DNA from: Streptomyces sp. NBC_01775
GTDB lineage: Bacteria; Actinomycetota; Actinomycetes; Streptomycetales; Streptomycetaceae
Reading direction: 5' to 3'
Assembly: GCF_035917675.1 (NCBI RefSeq)
Contig: NZ_CP109104.1
Location: 1,488,001 to 1,552,000 of the forward strand
DNA: 64,000 nucleotides
In this document: piece by piece, positions 8,952 through 18,041 of the stretch
Layout of the letters: every line of letters begins with the position of its first letter
How positions within the stretch are numbered: position 1 is the stretch's first letter
Made by a program: the position numbers and the translations under genes
Notes under the pieces: generated by a model
What the model was told of the DNA's origin: nothing
Seen by the model: only the letters and a program-made list of their open reading frames with translations
Database searches by the model: none

Positions 8952-9007
8952 ATGCGGTGAACCGGATGCTGCGAATCTGATGCCGTGAGCCGGATGCTGC
9001 GAGTCTG
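8952..9007. repeat. Two tandem 28-bp repeats just after the gntP-like stop
   Basis: Two adjacent 28-base units (8952-8979 and 8980-9007) share the core CCGGATGCTGCGA and differ at three positions. The first begins three bases after the stop codon and each carries a TGA. They directly precede the terminator hairpin. Confidence 0.85.
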
Positions 9008-9008
9008 C

Positions 9009-9036
9009 AGGTGCCCCCGGCAGGCCGGGGGCACCT
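9009..9036. terminator. Bidirectional terminator hairpin
   Basis: A perfect 12-base stem (AGGTGCCCCCGG paired with CCGGGGGCACCT) with a four-base loop lies between two convergent genes. No U-tract follows, as is usual for Streptomyces terminators. Confidence 0.8.
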
Positions 9037-9077
9037 CTCAGGCCGGTGGGTGGCGTCGGTTCGAGCTGGTGGGGGTG

Positions 9078-10895
9078 TCAGTCCGCCGAGCCGCGCTTCG
9101 GCCAGCTGTCGCAGTTCTCCCACAGGCCGTCCCAGCCCGAGTTGCCGCCGCCGTCCTCGACGGTGAAGGTGCCGCTGCCCTTCGGGAAGGGGCAGTTGTA
9201 GACGCCGGTGACGCCGACGCCGGTGGCCTTGACGCCGCTGAACCTGGCCGACCCCGGGGTCTCGGCCTGGACGGCCACGGTGCCAGCCTTCTCGATCGTG
9301 GCGCCGTCCACGGTCACGTTCTTCACGGGGTGCCCGGCGCCGCCGCCCGAGACGAGCTCGAAGACGCTGTAGGGACTGTCGGCGGCCGTGGTGTCGGTGA
9401 TGCTGACCTGCGCCTCGATGGCGGAGTCGTAGGAGTCGACGCGCAGCGCGCCCATCGGATGCTGCCAGTTGGGGTTCATCGCGCCGGTGCGCACCAGGGC
9501 GTTCCCGTCGGCCTTGACCGTCCCGGCGAGCGGGAAGAACGGCTCGGCGAACTTCTGGTTGGACAGCGCGATGCCGCTGCCGAGCGCGTTGGTGTCCAGC
9601 ACCAGGTTGTCGCTGACCGTGATGTCCCGGCCGCCGTAGATGGCGATGCCGTTGGCCAGGTTGGGCTGGGTGACGGTGTTGTTCTTGAAGGTGCTGGAGG
9701 AGTTGGTGGTGTTCAGCGACCACATGGCCAGGGCGTCGTCCCCGGTGTTGCGCAGGAAGTTGTCGCTGACGGTGATGTTCTTGGCGCCTCCGTTGAGGTT
9801 GAGGCCGTCGGCCGTCATGTCCAGGAAGCGATTGCCGCTGACGGTGAGGTTGTCGTTGTCGCCCATCAGCCACAGGCCGACCTTGAGGTGCTGAAGCCAC
9901 ATCCCGGAGACCGACGAGTCGGGGCCGAGGGCGCCGTTGACGAAGTTGTCGGGGTTGCTGTCGACGCGCTCGGTGACCTCGCCGAGGACCGCGAAGTCCT
10001 TCAGGTGGACCTTGCCGGAGGAGGACTGCTGGTCGATGAAGCGGGAGCTGTGCACCTCCGAGTACCAGCTTCCGGCGCCCCGGAGCGTCACGTTCTGCAC
10101 GCCGCTCAGCTCCGAGGTCAGCTTGAAGTCGCCCTCGGGGATCCAGACGGTGCCGCCCTCGGCATCCGCGACGGCCTGGCGGAACGCCTGGGTGGAGTCG
10201 CCCTCGCCGCTGGGGTCGGCGCCCTTGTCGACGACGGAGACGGAGCCCTCGGGCCGCTGGGCCGGGCCGCTGATCTGCTCGAAGTCGGCGACGTCGAGCG
10301 TGGTCTCGCCGTCGGCCTCCAGCCGCACCTTGTCGCCCTGCTTGAGGTCCTTGCCGAGCGCGACGCGGGCGTTGTCGAGCAGGTGGTGCGTCTTGGACCC
10401 GGTGATCCAGGGGGTGTCGACATAGCTGTACTTGGAGGTGAGGGCGAGCTTCTTGTCGGTCTTCTCGCCGTTGACGTACACCGCGAGGGAGCCGCTGCGG
10501 CCGTCGGGCACGCTGTAGGCGACGTTCACGGCGTTGGCCGCCGAGGGCAGGGTGAACTCCACCCCCTGGCCCGCGCCCAGCTTGACCGCCTGCCTGCCGG
10601 AGGACTCGGAGGCCACGGTGCCCTGGGTGTGGTCGGGCCCGATCTTCTGGCCTTCGCTCGCGGCGTCCTCCGCCTCCAGCGAGGTGAACGGCAGCGTGGC
10701 GCCCGCCTGGGCGACGCGCGCGTAGGCGGACTTGGCCTTTCCGGCGCCGGAGCCGGTGCCGGGCTCGGCGGCCCGCGAGAGCGGTACGACGGCGACGGCC
10801 GCCGCGCACGCGGTGGCGGCTGCCGCGGCCACCACCGCGCGCCTGCGCCGTCTGCTGCCGCGGCTTACTTCCTTGATCCTGTCGTACTGGAACAT
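9078..10895 (-). CDS. Secreted beta-helix glucanase, GH87 (alpha-1,3-glucanase/mycodextranase) type
   Basis: A 605-residue protein. An Arg-rich N-terminus and hydrophobic Ala/Val stretch (about residues 15-43) form a signal peptide. Residues 69-210 (LPFTSLEAEDAAS onward) look like a CBM6/CBM35 carbohydrate-binding module. From about 217 (SVSVVDKGADPSGEGDST) it is a pectate-lyase-like right-handed beta helix. Asp363 (TADG) and the pair Asp386-Asp387 (NTGDDALAMW) have the 23-residue spacing recalled for the catalytic Asp triad of GH87 enzymes such as Agl-KA. It would cut alpha-1,3-glucan (fungal wall, nigeran) outside the cell. It is the last gene of the importer operon and is paralogous to the upstream GH87 gene. 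Family assignment is by motif, not by search. Confidence 0.75.
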   Translation of the reverse strand: MFQYDRIKEVSRGSRRRRRAVVAAAAATACAAAVAVVPLSRAAEPGTGSGAGKAKSAYARVAQAGATLPFTSLEAEDAASEGQKIGPDHTQGTVASESSGRQAVKLGAGQGVEFTLPSAANAVNVAYSVPDGRSGSLAVYVNGEKTDKKLALTSKYSYVDTPWITGSKTHHLLDNARVALGKDLKQGDKVRLEADGETTLDVADFEQISGPAQRPEGSVSVVDKGADPSGEGDSTQAFRQAVADAEGGTVWIPEGDFKLTSELSGVQNVTLRGAGSWYSEVHSSRFIDQQSSSGKVHLKDFAVLGEVTERVDSNPDNFVNGALGPDSSVSGMWLQHLKVGLWLMGDNDNLTVSGNRFLDMTADGLNLNGGAKNITVSDNFLRNTGDDALAMWSLNTTNSSSTFKNNTVTQPNLANGIAIYGGRDITVSDNLVLDTNALGSGIALSNQKFAEPFFPLAGTVKADGNALVRTGAMNPNWQHPMGALRVDSYDSAIEAQVSITDTTAADSPYSVFELVSGGGAGHPVKNVTVDGATIEKAGTVAVQAETPGSARFSGVKATGVGVTGVYNCPFPKGSGTFTVEDGGGNSGWDGLWENCDSWPKRGSAD

Positions 10896-11016
10896 GAGCG
10901 TGGCTCTGCCTCTCTTTGTGGGGGGTGGAGCTTTTTTGTGGGGAATTGCCGCGTGGGGAATCGGCGTGCGGGAACGGCGTGCGGAACAGCTGCCGTGCTC
11001 CGTGGGGCGGTGCGGG

Positions 11017-12978
11017 TCACCTGGCGCGGTGAGGTGCGCGGGCCGGGGCGGCGGGGTCCGGCCACTCCCCGCAGTACGTAGCGGGCAGCTTCTCGTTCCA
11101 GCCGGAGTTGCCGCCCTCGTCGGTGAGCGTGAAGTTCGGGCCCAGGCAGCCGTAGACCGGCTCCCGGAAGCCGACGCGGGTGGCCGTCACATTCTTGAAG
11201 GAGGCGGCGCCCGGGTCGTTGAGCTGGAGGGCGAAGGTGCCGGTCTCGTCGATCCGTACGTCCCGCAGGCGCACGCCCTTGGTGGTGCCCGAGACGAAGT
11301 GGACGGCCGCGTAGGAGCTGTCCAGGATGTCGGTGTCGGTCACCTGGATGTCGGCCTTGTCGATGGGGCTGTTGCGCGCGTCGAACCAGAGCGCGCCCAC
11401 CGGGAAGGGCCAGCCGTAGTCGGTGTTGCCCGCTCTGAGCAGTGTGTTGCGGGCGAGCGTGAAGGTGCCCCGCACATCGGTGCCCTGGCCCGGGGACACG
11501 CCGGGGTAGCGGTTGCCGACGTGCAGGCCGCCGCCGTTGGTGAGGTTCTCACCCGCGACGTTGTCGGTGACGGAGATGTCCTTGCCGCCGTATACCGCCA
11601 CCGCGTTGGCCAGGATCGGCAGCACCACCGTGTTCCCGGTGAAGGAGTTGGCCTCGTTCGTCTTGGTGTCGGCCCACATCGCGAGGCCGTCGTCTCCGGT
11701 GTTGCGCACGAAGGTGTTCTCCACGGAGGAGCCGGTGACGCCCCAGTGGAAGTTCACGCCGTCGGCGGTCTGGTCGAGGATACGGCTGTTCTTGATCGTG
11801 AAGTTGTCCATCGGGCCGTCCATCCAGGCTCCGACCTTGGTGTGCTGCATCCACACGTTGTCCACGGTCGAGTCGCTCATCGCGCCGCCGATCGCGTTGA
11901 CCTGGTCGTCGTCGACCCGGTCCGTGATCTCCCCGAGGATCGCGAAGTCCTTCAGCGTGACGCCCCTGCTGGGCCCGCCCGCCTCGTGCGGCCGTATCTC
12001 GCCCTCGTAGCCGCCGCCTTCGGCGTACTTGCCGTAGATTCCGGCGGCGCGCCTGCGGTCGGTGGGGTGACGGCCCGTCAGGACGCTGTACCAGGGGCCC
12101 GCGCCACGGAGCGTGACCTGGTCGACGACGACGTGGTCGGTCAGCTCGAAGGTGCCGCGCGGAATCCACACCTCTTTGCCCTGCGCCTTGCCAGCGTCCA
12201 CGGCCTCCTGGAAGGCGGAGGTGGAGTCCTGGCCGCCGCTCGCGTCGGCGCCGAAGTCGGTCACCGACAGCGACCCGGCGGGCTGTGCGGCCGGTTCGGG
12301 CACCAGCTCGAAGTCGGCCAGATCCACCACCGCCCAGTCGGCCACCCGGGTCGAGGGCAGTGTGACCCGCACCTTGGTCCCGGCCTTCAGGGTCTTGCCG
12401 AGGAGAGCCCGGGTCTCGTCGTAGAAGTGGTGCGGGTTCTCACCCGGGGTGTTGGTGAAGGGGTAGCTCCCGTAGAACCAGCCGTACTTCGAGGTCAGCT
12501 CCAGGTCCTTCAGCCGCTGCCCGTCCGCGCTCAGTCCGGCGGGCGCGGTGAGCCCTGTGCCCTGCGCGCTGTCGGGGACGGCGTAGCGCAGGGTGAGCGC
12601 GTTGGCCTCCTTGGGCAGCGTGAACTCGACGTACTCCCCTGCCGCGTCGAGCCGTACGGCGCTGCGGCCCGACGCTTCCGAGGGCAGGGTCGTATAGGTG
12701 CGGTCGGGCCCGATGACGGAGCCGTTGGTGGCCGCCTCTTCCGCCTCCAGCTCGGTGAAGGGGACGGTGGCGCCCCGGCCGGCGACGTCGAGCGCCGACT
12801 TCGCAGCCGACGCGGCCGTCGCCCCGGCCCGCGCGGACGGCTCGGCGGGCGCCTCGGCGGACGACTGTCCGGGCGCCGCTCCCGCCACGGGCGCCGTGGC
12901 GCCGAGAGCCAGCACGCAGACGAGCGCCGCCAGGCCGCGTAACACGGTCGCGAGCGGTGGTGGACCATGGTGTGTCAT
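11017..12978 (-). CDS. Secreted beta-helix glucanase, GH87 type (second paralogue)
   Basis: A 653-residue paralogue of the downstream enzyme, with the same plan: signal peptide (hydrophobic LRGLAALVCVLALGATAPVAG), a CBM6/35-like module starting at VPFTELEAEEAAT, then a beta helix from SLSVTDFGADASGGQDST. The catalytic signature is kept: Asp in QTADGVNFHWG and Asp-Asp in NTGDDGLAMW, again 23 residues apart. It differs by insertions (for example an Arg-rich RHPTDRRRAAGIYGKYAEGG loop and VGNRYPGVSPGQGTD). That suggests a different cleavage pattern or chain-length preference, such as alternating alpha-1,3/1,4 nigeran versus pure alpha-1,3-glucan. A good AAGGGA site precedes the ATG. The gap of 121 bases to the next gene may hold a second promoter. 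Confidence 0.75.
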   Translation of the reverse strand: MTHHGPPPLATVLRGLAALVCVLALGATAPVAGAAPGQSSAEAPAEPSARAGATAASAAKSALDVAGRGATVPFTELEAEEAATNGSVIGPDRTYTTLPSEASGRSAVRLDAAGEYVEFTLPKEANALTLRYAVPDSAQGTGLTAPAGLSADGQRLKDLELTSKYGWFYGSYPFTNTPGENPHHFYDETRALLGKTLKAGTKVRVTLPSTRVADWAVVDLADFELVPEPAAQPAGSLSVTDFGADASGGQDSTSAFQEAVDAGKAQGKEVWIPRGTFELTDHVVVDQVTLRGAGPWYSVLTGRHPTDRRRAAGIYGKYAEGGGYEGEIRPHEAGGPSRGVTLKDFAILGEITDRVDDDQVNAIGGAMSDSTVDNVWMQHTKVGAWMDGPMDNFTIKNSRILDQTADGVNFHWGVTGSSVENTFVRNTGDDGLAMWADTKTNEANSFTGNTVVLPILANAVAVYGGKDISVTDNVAGENLTNGGGLHVGNRYPGVSPGQGTDVRGTFTLARNTLLRAGNTDYGWPFPVGALWFDARNSPIDKADIQVTDTDILDSSYAAVHFVSGTTKGVRLRDVRIDETGTFALQLNDPGAASFKNVTATRVGFREPVYGCLGPNFTLTDEGGNSGWNEKLPATYCGEWPDPAAPARAPHRAR

Positions 12979-13029
12979 GTCGATCCCTTTCCAGGTGTGG
13001 GGCCTGTGGTGCGGGATGCCGTGGTGTGC

Positions 13030-14625
13030 TCAGACGCGCAGCCACACCGCCGTGTCCGGGGGCAGCAGACCGTCCCCGTCCAGGGGGGCGCTGGCCAGCA
13101 GCAGTGCGTGGTGGGGCGGCGGGGCGACGGGGCGGCCGGTGAAGTTGACGGCGCAGACCACGGACTCCCCCCGGGCGAAGGCGAGTACGCCTTCGGGCGC
13201 CGGCAGCCAGCGCATGTCCTGGCCGCCGAAGCCGGACTCGCTCCGGCGCAGCCGCAGCGCCGCGCGGTAGAGGCTGAGCATCGAGCCGGGGTCGCGTTCT
13301 TGGACGTCGGCCGCGTACCGCTCCCAGCCGGCGGGCTGCGGCAGCCATGGCTCCCGCGCCGAGCCGAATCCGCAATGCGGCGCCCCCGCCGCCCAGGGCA
13401 GCGGGACCCGGCACCCGTCCCTGCCCGGGTCGGTGCCGCCGGAGCGCGCGTGCATCGGGTCCTGGATGCGGTCGAGGGGAATGTCGGCCTCGGGCAGGCC
13501 CAGTTCCTCCCCCTGGTAGAGGTAGGCGGTGCCGGGCAGCGCCAGCGACAGCAGCGCGGCGGCGCGGGCCCGGCGGGTGCCGAGGGCCAGGTCGGTGGGG
13601 GTGCCGAAGGTCTTGGCCGCGAAGTCGAAGCCGCTGTCGGCGCGGCCGTAGCGGGTGACCGTACGGGTCACGTCGTGGTTGCACAGCACCCAGGTCGCGG
13701 GGGCGCCGACGGGGGCGTGGGCCGCGAGGGTCTCGTCGATGGAGGCCCGTAGCCGGGCGGGGTCCCAGGGGCGGGCGAGAAAGTCGAGGTTGAAGGCGGT
13801 GTGCAGCTCGTCGGGGCGCAGGTACCGGGAGAAGCGCTCGTGGTCGGGCAGCCACACCTCGCCGACGAAGATGCCGCCGTACTCGTCGGCGACGGCGCGC
13901 CAGGAGCGGTAGATCTCGTGCAGCTCGTCCCGGTCGATATAGGGGTGGGGGGCGCCCTCGGTGAGGTCGGGCAGCCCCGGAGCCTTGACGGGCAGTGCCG
14001 CCGAGTCGATCCGTACGCCCGCGACACCTCGCTCGAACCAGAAGCGCAGCACCTCCTCGTGCTCCTGGCGCACGGCCGGGTGGGCCCAGTTGAGGTCGGG
14101 CTGCCCGGGGGCGAACAGGTGGAGGTACCACTCGCCGTCCGCGACCCGGGTCCAGGCGCAGCCCCCGAACTCGCTGCGCCAGTCGTTGGGCGGCAGCTCG
14201 CCGCTCCCGCCGCGCCCCTCACGGAAGTGGAAGAGGGCCCGCTCGGGGCTGCGGGGCCCGGCGGCGAGCGCGGCCCGGAACCAGCTGTGCTGGTCGGAGA
14301 CGTGGTTGGGCACGATGTCGACCAGGGTGCGCAGACCCATCCCGCGCGCCTCGCTGATCACCTTCTCGGCCTCGGTGAGCGTGCCGAAGGCGGGGTCGAT
14401 GACACGGTAGTCGGTGACGTCGTAACCGCCGTCGGCCATCGGCGAGAGGTACCAGGGCGTGAACCACAGGGCGTCGATGCCGAGTTCGGCAAGGTAGGGC
14501 AGCCGCTCGCGGACGCCGGTGAGATCCCCGGTGCCGTCCCCGTCGCCGTCGGCGAAGCTGCGGACGTACACCTGGTAGATGACGGCCGAGCGCCACCAGT
14601 CCGCGGCGGCCTGGCTGCCTTCCAT
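13030..14625 (-). CDS. GH13 alpha-glucosidase
   Basis: A 531-residue cytoplasmic GH13 enzyme without a signal peptide. All four classical regions are visible: LVDIVPNHVS (region I), GVRIDSAAL with the Asp nucleophile (II), IFVGEVWLP with the acid/base Glu (III) and WVLCNHDVTRT with the third Asp (IV). The start VIYQVYVRSFADGDGDGTGDL is typical of oligo-1,6-glucosidase and alpha-glucosidase subfamilies of Streptomyces. It would hydrolyse imported alpha-gluco-oligosaccharides to glucose. Placement right after the permeases and before two GH87 enzymes suggests nigero- or malto-oligosaccharides as substrates. A GAAAGGAA site precedes the ATG. Confidence 0.9.
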   Translation of the reverse strand: MEGSQAAADWWRSAVIYQVYVRSFADGDGDGTGDLTGVRERLPYLAELGIDALWFTPWYLSPMADGGYDVTDYRVIDPAFGTLTEAEKVISEARGMGLRTLVDIVPNHVSDQHSWFRAALAAGPRSPERALFHFREGRGGSGELPPNDWRSEFGGCAWTRVADGEWYLHLFAPGQPDLNWAHPAVRQEHEEVLRFWFERGVAGVRIDSAALPVKAPGLPDLTEGAPHPYIDRDELHEIYRSWRAVADEYGGIFVGEVWLPDHERFSRYLRPDELHTAFNLDFLARPWDPARLRASIDETLAAHAPVGAPATWVLCNHDVTRTVTRYGRADSGFDFAAKTFGTPTDLALGTRRARAAALLSLALPGTAYLYQGEELGLPEADIPLDRIQDPMHARSGGTDPGRDGCRVPLPWAAGAPHCGFGSAREPWLPQPAGWERYAADVQERDPGSMLSLYRAALRLRRSESGFGGQDMRWLPAPEGVLAFARGESVVCAVNFTGRPVAPPPHHALLLASAPLDGDGLLPPDTAVWLRV

Positions 14626-14683
14626 AGTGGTTCCTTTCAGCTGTACGGACAGGACGGAACGGGACTGCGGACCAGGCGGCGGC

Positions 14684-15577
14684 TCAGCCCTTCGTACTGC
14701 CCGCGCTGATACCGGCGATGATGTGGCGCTGGAAGACCAGGAACATCACGAGCATGGGGATGCTGGCGATGACCATCGCCCCGATCAGCACGGTCAGCGG
14801 CACGTTCTGGGAGAGCTGGACCAGGGCGACGCTGATGGGCTGCTTGTCGGTCTGCGAGAAGACCATCAGCGGCCACAGGAAGTCCTGCCAGACGGCTACC
14901 AGCGCGAAGATGGAGACGACGCCGAGGACCGGCCGGGACATCGGCAGCACGATCGACCACAGGGTGCGCAGCCGCCCGGCGCCGTCGATCTCGGCCGCCT
15001 CGATGACATCGCGGGGTATCTGGTCGAAGAACCGCTTGAGGAGATACAGGTTGAAGGCGTTGGCCACCGCCGGCAGCCAGATGGCCAGCGGGTCGTTGAG
15101 CAAGCTGGTGTGGACGAAGGGCAGGTCGGCGACGGTCAGGTACTTGGGTACGACCAGCGCCTGGACCGGCACCATCAAGGTGGCGAGGATCCCGCCGAGG
15201 ATGACCCGGCCGAAGACGGGCTTCAGCTTGGAGAGCGCGTAGGCGGCGGCGGTGCAGAAGACGATCTGGAGCACCCAGGCGCCGGATGCCTGGACGACGG
15301 TGTTCCACAGGTGGGTGGGCAGGTCCATCAGGTCCCAGGCGCCGGTGTAGCCGTCGGTGTGCCACCGGTCGGGGATCAGGGTGGGCGGGGTGCGCACGAG
15401 TTCGTCGGGCGACTTCATGGCGCCCGTTACCATCCAGTAGACGGGGAAGAGGAAGGCCAGCGCGAACAGCACCACCACGCCGGTGAACACGGCCCAGTAG
15501 GCGGCCTTGCCGCGCGGCCCGGCCAAGGTGAGCGGGGAGACGAGCGTACGCACGCGGGGCGTGGCCGTCCGGGTCAT
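14684..15577 (-). CDS. ABC sugar transporter permease (MalG/CUT1 type)
   Basis: A 297-residue inner-membrane permease with six hydrophobic segments. The cytoplasmic EAA loop is clear: IEAAEIDGAGRLRTLWSIVLPMSRPVLG. It starts with YWAVFTGVVVLFALAFLFPVYWM and ends with the usual FLVFQRHIIAGISAGSTKG. It pairs with the upstream permease to form the channel of a CUT1 importer. No ATPase gene is present in the operon; in Streptomyces such importers commonly share the MsiK ATPase encoded elsewhere. Confidence 0.92.
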   Translation of the reverse strand: MTRTATPRVRTLVSPLTLAGPRGKAAYWAVFTGVVVLFALAFLFPVYWMVTGAMKSPDELVRTPPTLIPDRWHTDGYTGAWDLMDLPTHLWNTVVQASGAWVLQIVFCTAAAYALSKLKPVFGRVILGGILATLMVPVQALVVPKYLTVADLPFVHTSLLNDPLAIWLPAVANAFNLYLLKRFFDQIPRDVIEAAEIDGAGRLRTLWSIVLPMSRPVLGVVSIFALVAVWQDFLWPLMVFSQTDKQPISVALVQLSQNVPLTVLIGAMVIASIPMLVMFLVFQRHIIAGISAGSTKG

Positions 15578-15590
15578 GGCGCCACCCTCC

Positions 15591-16547
15591 TCAGTCGTCG
15601 GTGCGGGTGAGCCGCAGGTAGAGGGCGGAGAAGGCGCTGAGCAGGAGCAGCAGCATGACGCTCAGGGCACAGGCGCCGCCGAAGTCGTTGTAGAGGAAGG
15701 CGTACTTGTAGATGAGGTAGAGCACGGTGACGGTGGAGTTCTCCGGCCCGCCGCCGGTGATGACGAAGGGCTCCGTGAAGATCTGCATCGTGGCGATGAT
15801 CTGGAGCAGCATCAGCATCAGGATGATGAAGCGGGTCTGCGGGACGGTGACGTGCCGGATGCGCTGGAGCAGTCCGGCGCCGTCCAGTTCGGCCGCCTCG
15901 TACAGCTCGCCGGGGATGCCCTGGAGCGCGGCGAGGTAGACCAGCACGGTGCCGCCCATGTTGGCCCAGGTGGCAACGAGGACGAGGGAGACGAGCGCGG
16001 TGTCGGCGCCGTTGGACCAGTTCGAGGTCGGCAGGTGGGCGAAGCGCAGCGCCTCGTTGGCCAGTCCGGCTCCCGGGTCGTAGAACCACTTCCACAGCAG
16101 GGAGCTGACCACCGGCGGAATCATCACCGGCAGGTAGACCAGGACCCGGAAGAGCCCCTTGGCGTGCCGGAGTTCGTTGAGCACCAGCGCCATGAGGAAG
16201 GGCACGGCGAAGCCGATGAACAGCGCCAGCAGGGTGAAGGTGAGTGTGTTGCGCCAGGCGGCGGCGAACTCGGGGTCGTCGAGGACCCGGGTGAAGTTGG
16301 CCGTGCCCACCCACTCGGGCTCGGAGCCCGGGGTGTACTTCTGGAACGCGATGATCACGGAGCGGATAGCCGGGTACCAGGAGAACAGCGCGAAGCAGAG
16401 CACGCCGCCCAGCAGGAAGCCGTAGGCTCTGGCCTGGTCGCCCAGTTTGCGGCGCAGGGGTGTCCCGGGCCCGGCGCTGCCGGTGACTCGCGTCGGTGCG
16501 GGCCTCTCGGTGCCGGCTGCGGAGGGGGGTTTGGCCGCCGTCGTCAT
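15591..16547 (-). CDS. ABC sugar transporter permease (MalF/CUT1 type)
   Basis: A 318-residue permease with six hydrophobic segments after a Pro/Ala-rich N-terminus. The EAA loop reads LYEAAELDGAGLLQRIRHVTVPQ. The start is seven bases after the binding-protein stop and the end is 13 bases before the next permease, so all three are co-transcribed. It forms the heterodimeric channel with the MalG-type subunit for import of an alpha-glucan-derived oligosaccharide. Confidence 0.92.
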   Translation of the reverse strand: MTTAAKPPSAAGTERPAPTRVTGSAGPGTPLRRKLGDQARAYGFLLGGVLCFALFSWYPAIRSVIIAFQKYTPGSEPEWVGTANFTRVLDDPEFAAAWRNTLTFTLLALFIGFAVPFLMALVLNELRHAKGLFRVLVYLPVMIPPVVSSLLWKWFYDPGAGLANEALRFAHLPTSNWSNGADTALVSLVLVATWANMGGTVLVYLAALQGIPGELYEAAELDGAGLLQRIRHVTVPQTRFIILMLMLLQIIATMQIFTEPFVITGGGPENSTVTVLYLIYKYAFLYNDFGGACALSVMLLLLLSAFSALYLRLTRTDD

Positions 16548-16554
16548 CGCCGCC

Positions 16555-17916
16555 TCAGCCCCGGGCGAGGATTCCGTCGATCTTCCCGGAGGCGTCCTTC
16601 AGGAGCTGGTCGATGTCGGCGTCCTTCTTGGTGAGGACGGCGGAGACGGCTCCGTCAAGGACGGCGTAGAGCTGCTGGGCCTTGGGCGGCTCCAGCTTGA
16701 GGTCGAGCTTCTGGTTGGCCTCGGTGAAGGACGCGTAGTTCTTGACCGGCACGTTGGCACTCTTCTTCTTGAGTGCCCGGTCCTTGGCGTCGGTGGCGCC
16801 GGTGAACAGCCGGGGTTCGGGCAGGCCGACCGGGGAGCCGTCCTTGTCGAGGCGCTCGTAGTTGTTGACGAAGCCCCGGCCGGGGGTCAGGAAGGTCCAT
16901 TCGAGCCATCGGAGGCCTGCCTTGATCTTCTCGGGGCTCGCCTTCTTGTTGAACATGTAGCCGTCGCCGCCGATGAGGGTGCCCTTGCCGCCGGGCATGG
17001 GGGCGAAGGCGAGGTCCTTGTAGCTGCCGCCGGCCTCCTTGACGATGCGCGGGACGTTGTCGGGGGCTGCCATGTACATCCCGAGCTTGCCGGAGCCCAT
17101 CAGCTGGAGGGCGTCGTTCATGGTGAGCAGCTGCTTGGAGCCCATGGAGTCGTCCTGCCAGCGCATGTCCTTGAGGTTCCGGAGGACGTCCTTGCCCTCG
17201 GGGGTGTTCACCCGGGCCTTCTTGCCGTCGGAGCTGACGACGTCGCCGCCGCGTGCGTAGACCTGGGCGGTGAAGTGCCAGCCGCCCTGGTTCTGCGCGC
17301 TGTACTCGGCGTATCCGACGGTGCCCTTGCCGACCTTGGCGATCTTCTTGGCGGCGGAGCGGACCTCGTCCCAGGTGCCGGGCGGCTTGTCGGGGTCGAG
17401 CCCGGCCTTGGTGAACAGCTTGCGGCTGTAGAGCAGGCCCATCGAGTAGTTGGTGCGCGGGATGCCGTAGATCCTGCCGTCCACGGTGTAGGCGTCGCGC
17501 AGCGCCTTTTGGATGTCCTGGTAGCCCTTGAGGTCCTTGACGTAGGGGGTGATGTCGGCGGCCTGGTTGATGTCGACGACATGCTTGGTGTCGGTGAAGT
17601 ACGTGTAGAAGACGTCTTCCATCTGGCCGCCGGCGAGCTTGGCGTCGAAGGTCTTGGGGTCCTGGCACGGGTAGGCGTCGTGCGCGGTGATGTCGATCTT
17701 GGGGTGCTGCTTCTCGAACGCCTTGACGTCCTCGCCGAAGCGCTTGTGGTCGATCTTCGCGCTGGGCTGGGGCCGGCAGTTGACCGTGAGGTGCGTCTTG
17801 CCGTCCGCGGCCTCGTCACCGCCCGAACCGCAGGCGGTCAGCGCCGTGAGCGCGACGAGGGCGAAGGCGGCTGCTGCGGCGAGGGTGCTGGTGCGGCGGT
17901 ATCTGGAGCGGCTCAT
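16555..17916 (-). CDS. ABC transporter sugar-binding lipoprotein
   Basis: A 453-residue extracellular solute-binding protein (SBP_bac_1 family). The lipobox LTALTACGSGG places the lipid-modified Cys at about residue 30. Mature features include FEKQHPKIDITAHDAYPC, YGIPRTNYSMGLLYSRKLF and SGKLGMYMAAPDNVPRIV. Two cysteines (VNCRPQ and DAYPCQDP) may form a disulfide. The ATG at 17916 was chosen over a 38-residue upstream extension because the signal peptide begins there. It captures the oligosaccharide and delivers it to the two permeases. Sequence details do not match the usual Streptomyces MalE closely, which supports a non-maltose substrate. Confidence 0.9.
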   Translation of the reverse strand: MSRSRYRRTSTLAAAAAFALVALTALTACGSGGDEAADGKTHLTVNCRPQPSAKIDHKRFGEDVKAFEKQHPKIDITAHDAYPCQDPKTFDAKLAGGQMEDVFYTYFTDTKHVVDINQAADITPYVKDLKGYQDIQKALRDAYTVDGRIYGIPRTNYSMGLLYSRKLFTKAGLDPDKPPGTWDEVRSAAKKIAKVGKGTVGYAEYSAQNQGGWHFTAQVYARGGDVVSSDGKKARVNTPEGKDVLRNLKDMRWQDDSMGSKQLLTMNDALQLMGSGKLGMYMAAPDNVPRIVKEAGGSYKDLAFAPMPGGKGTLIGGDGYMFNKKASPEKIKAGLRWLEWTFLTPGRGFVNNYERLDKDGSPVGLPEPRLFTGATDAKDRALKKKSANVPVKNYASFTEANQKLDLKLEPPKAQQLYAVLDGAVSAVLTKKDADIDQLLKDASGKIDGILARG

Positions 17917-18025
17917 CGGAGGCCCCCTTGGGCGAGACCGGGGAAGCCGCACGGCAACCCGCCGTGCGGCGCGGGTCATACCCAAGCACCGCGCCCCAAA
18001 GAGCCGCAATATCTCGCGCAGAATT

Positions 18026-18035
18026 CGCAAAAATT
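18026..18035. promoter_or_regulatory. Putative LacI-regulator operator upstream of the importer operon
   Basis: On the minus strand this reads AATTTTTGCG followed by AATTCTGCG. The same ten bases, followed by another TGCG, occur just upstream of the LacI gene. It lies in the 125-base gap between the regulator stop and the binding-protein start, the expected place for the importer promoter. Confidence 0.5.
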
Positions 18036-18041
18036 CGACTA

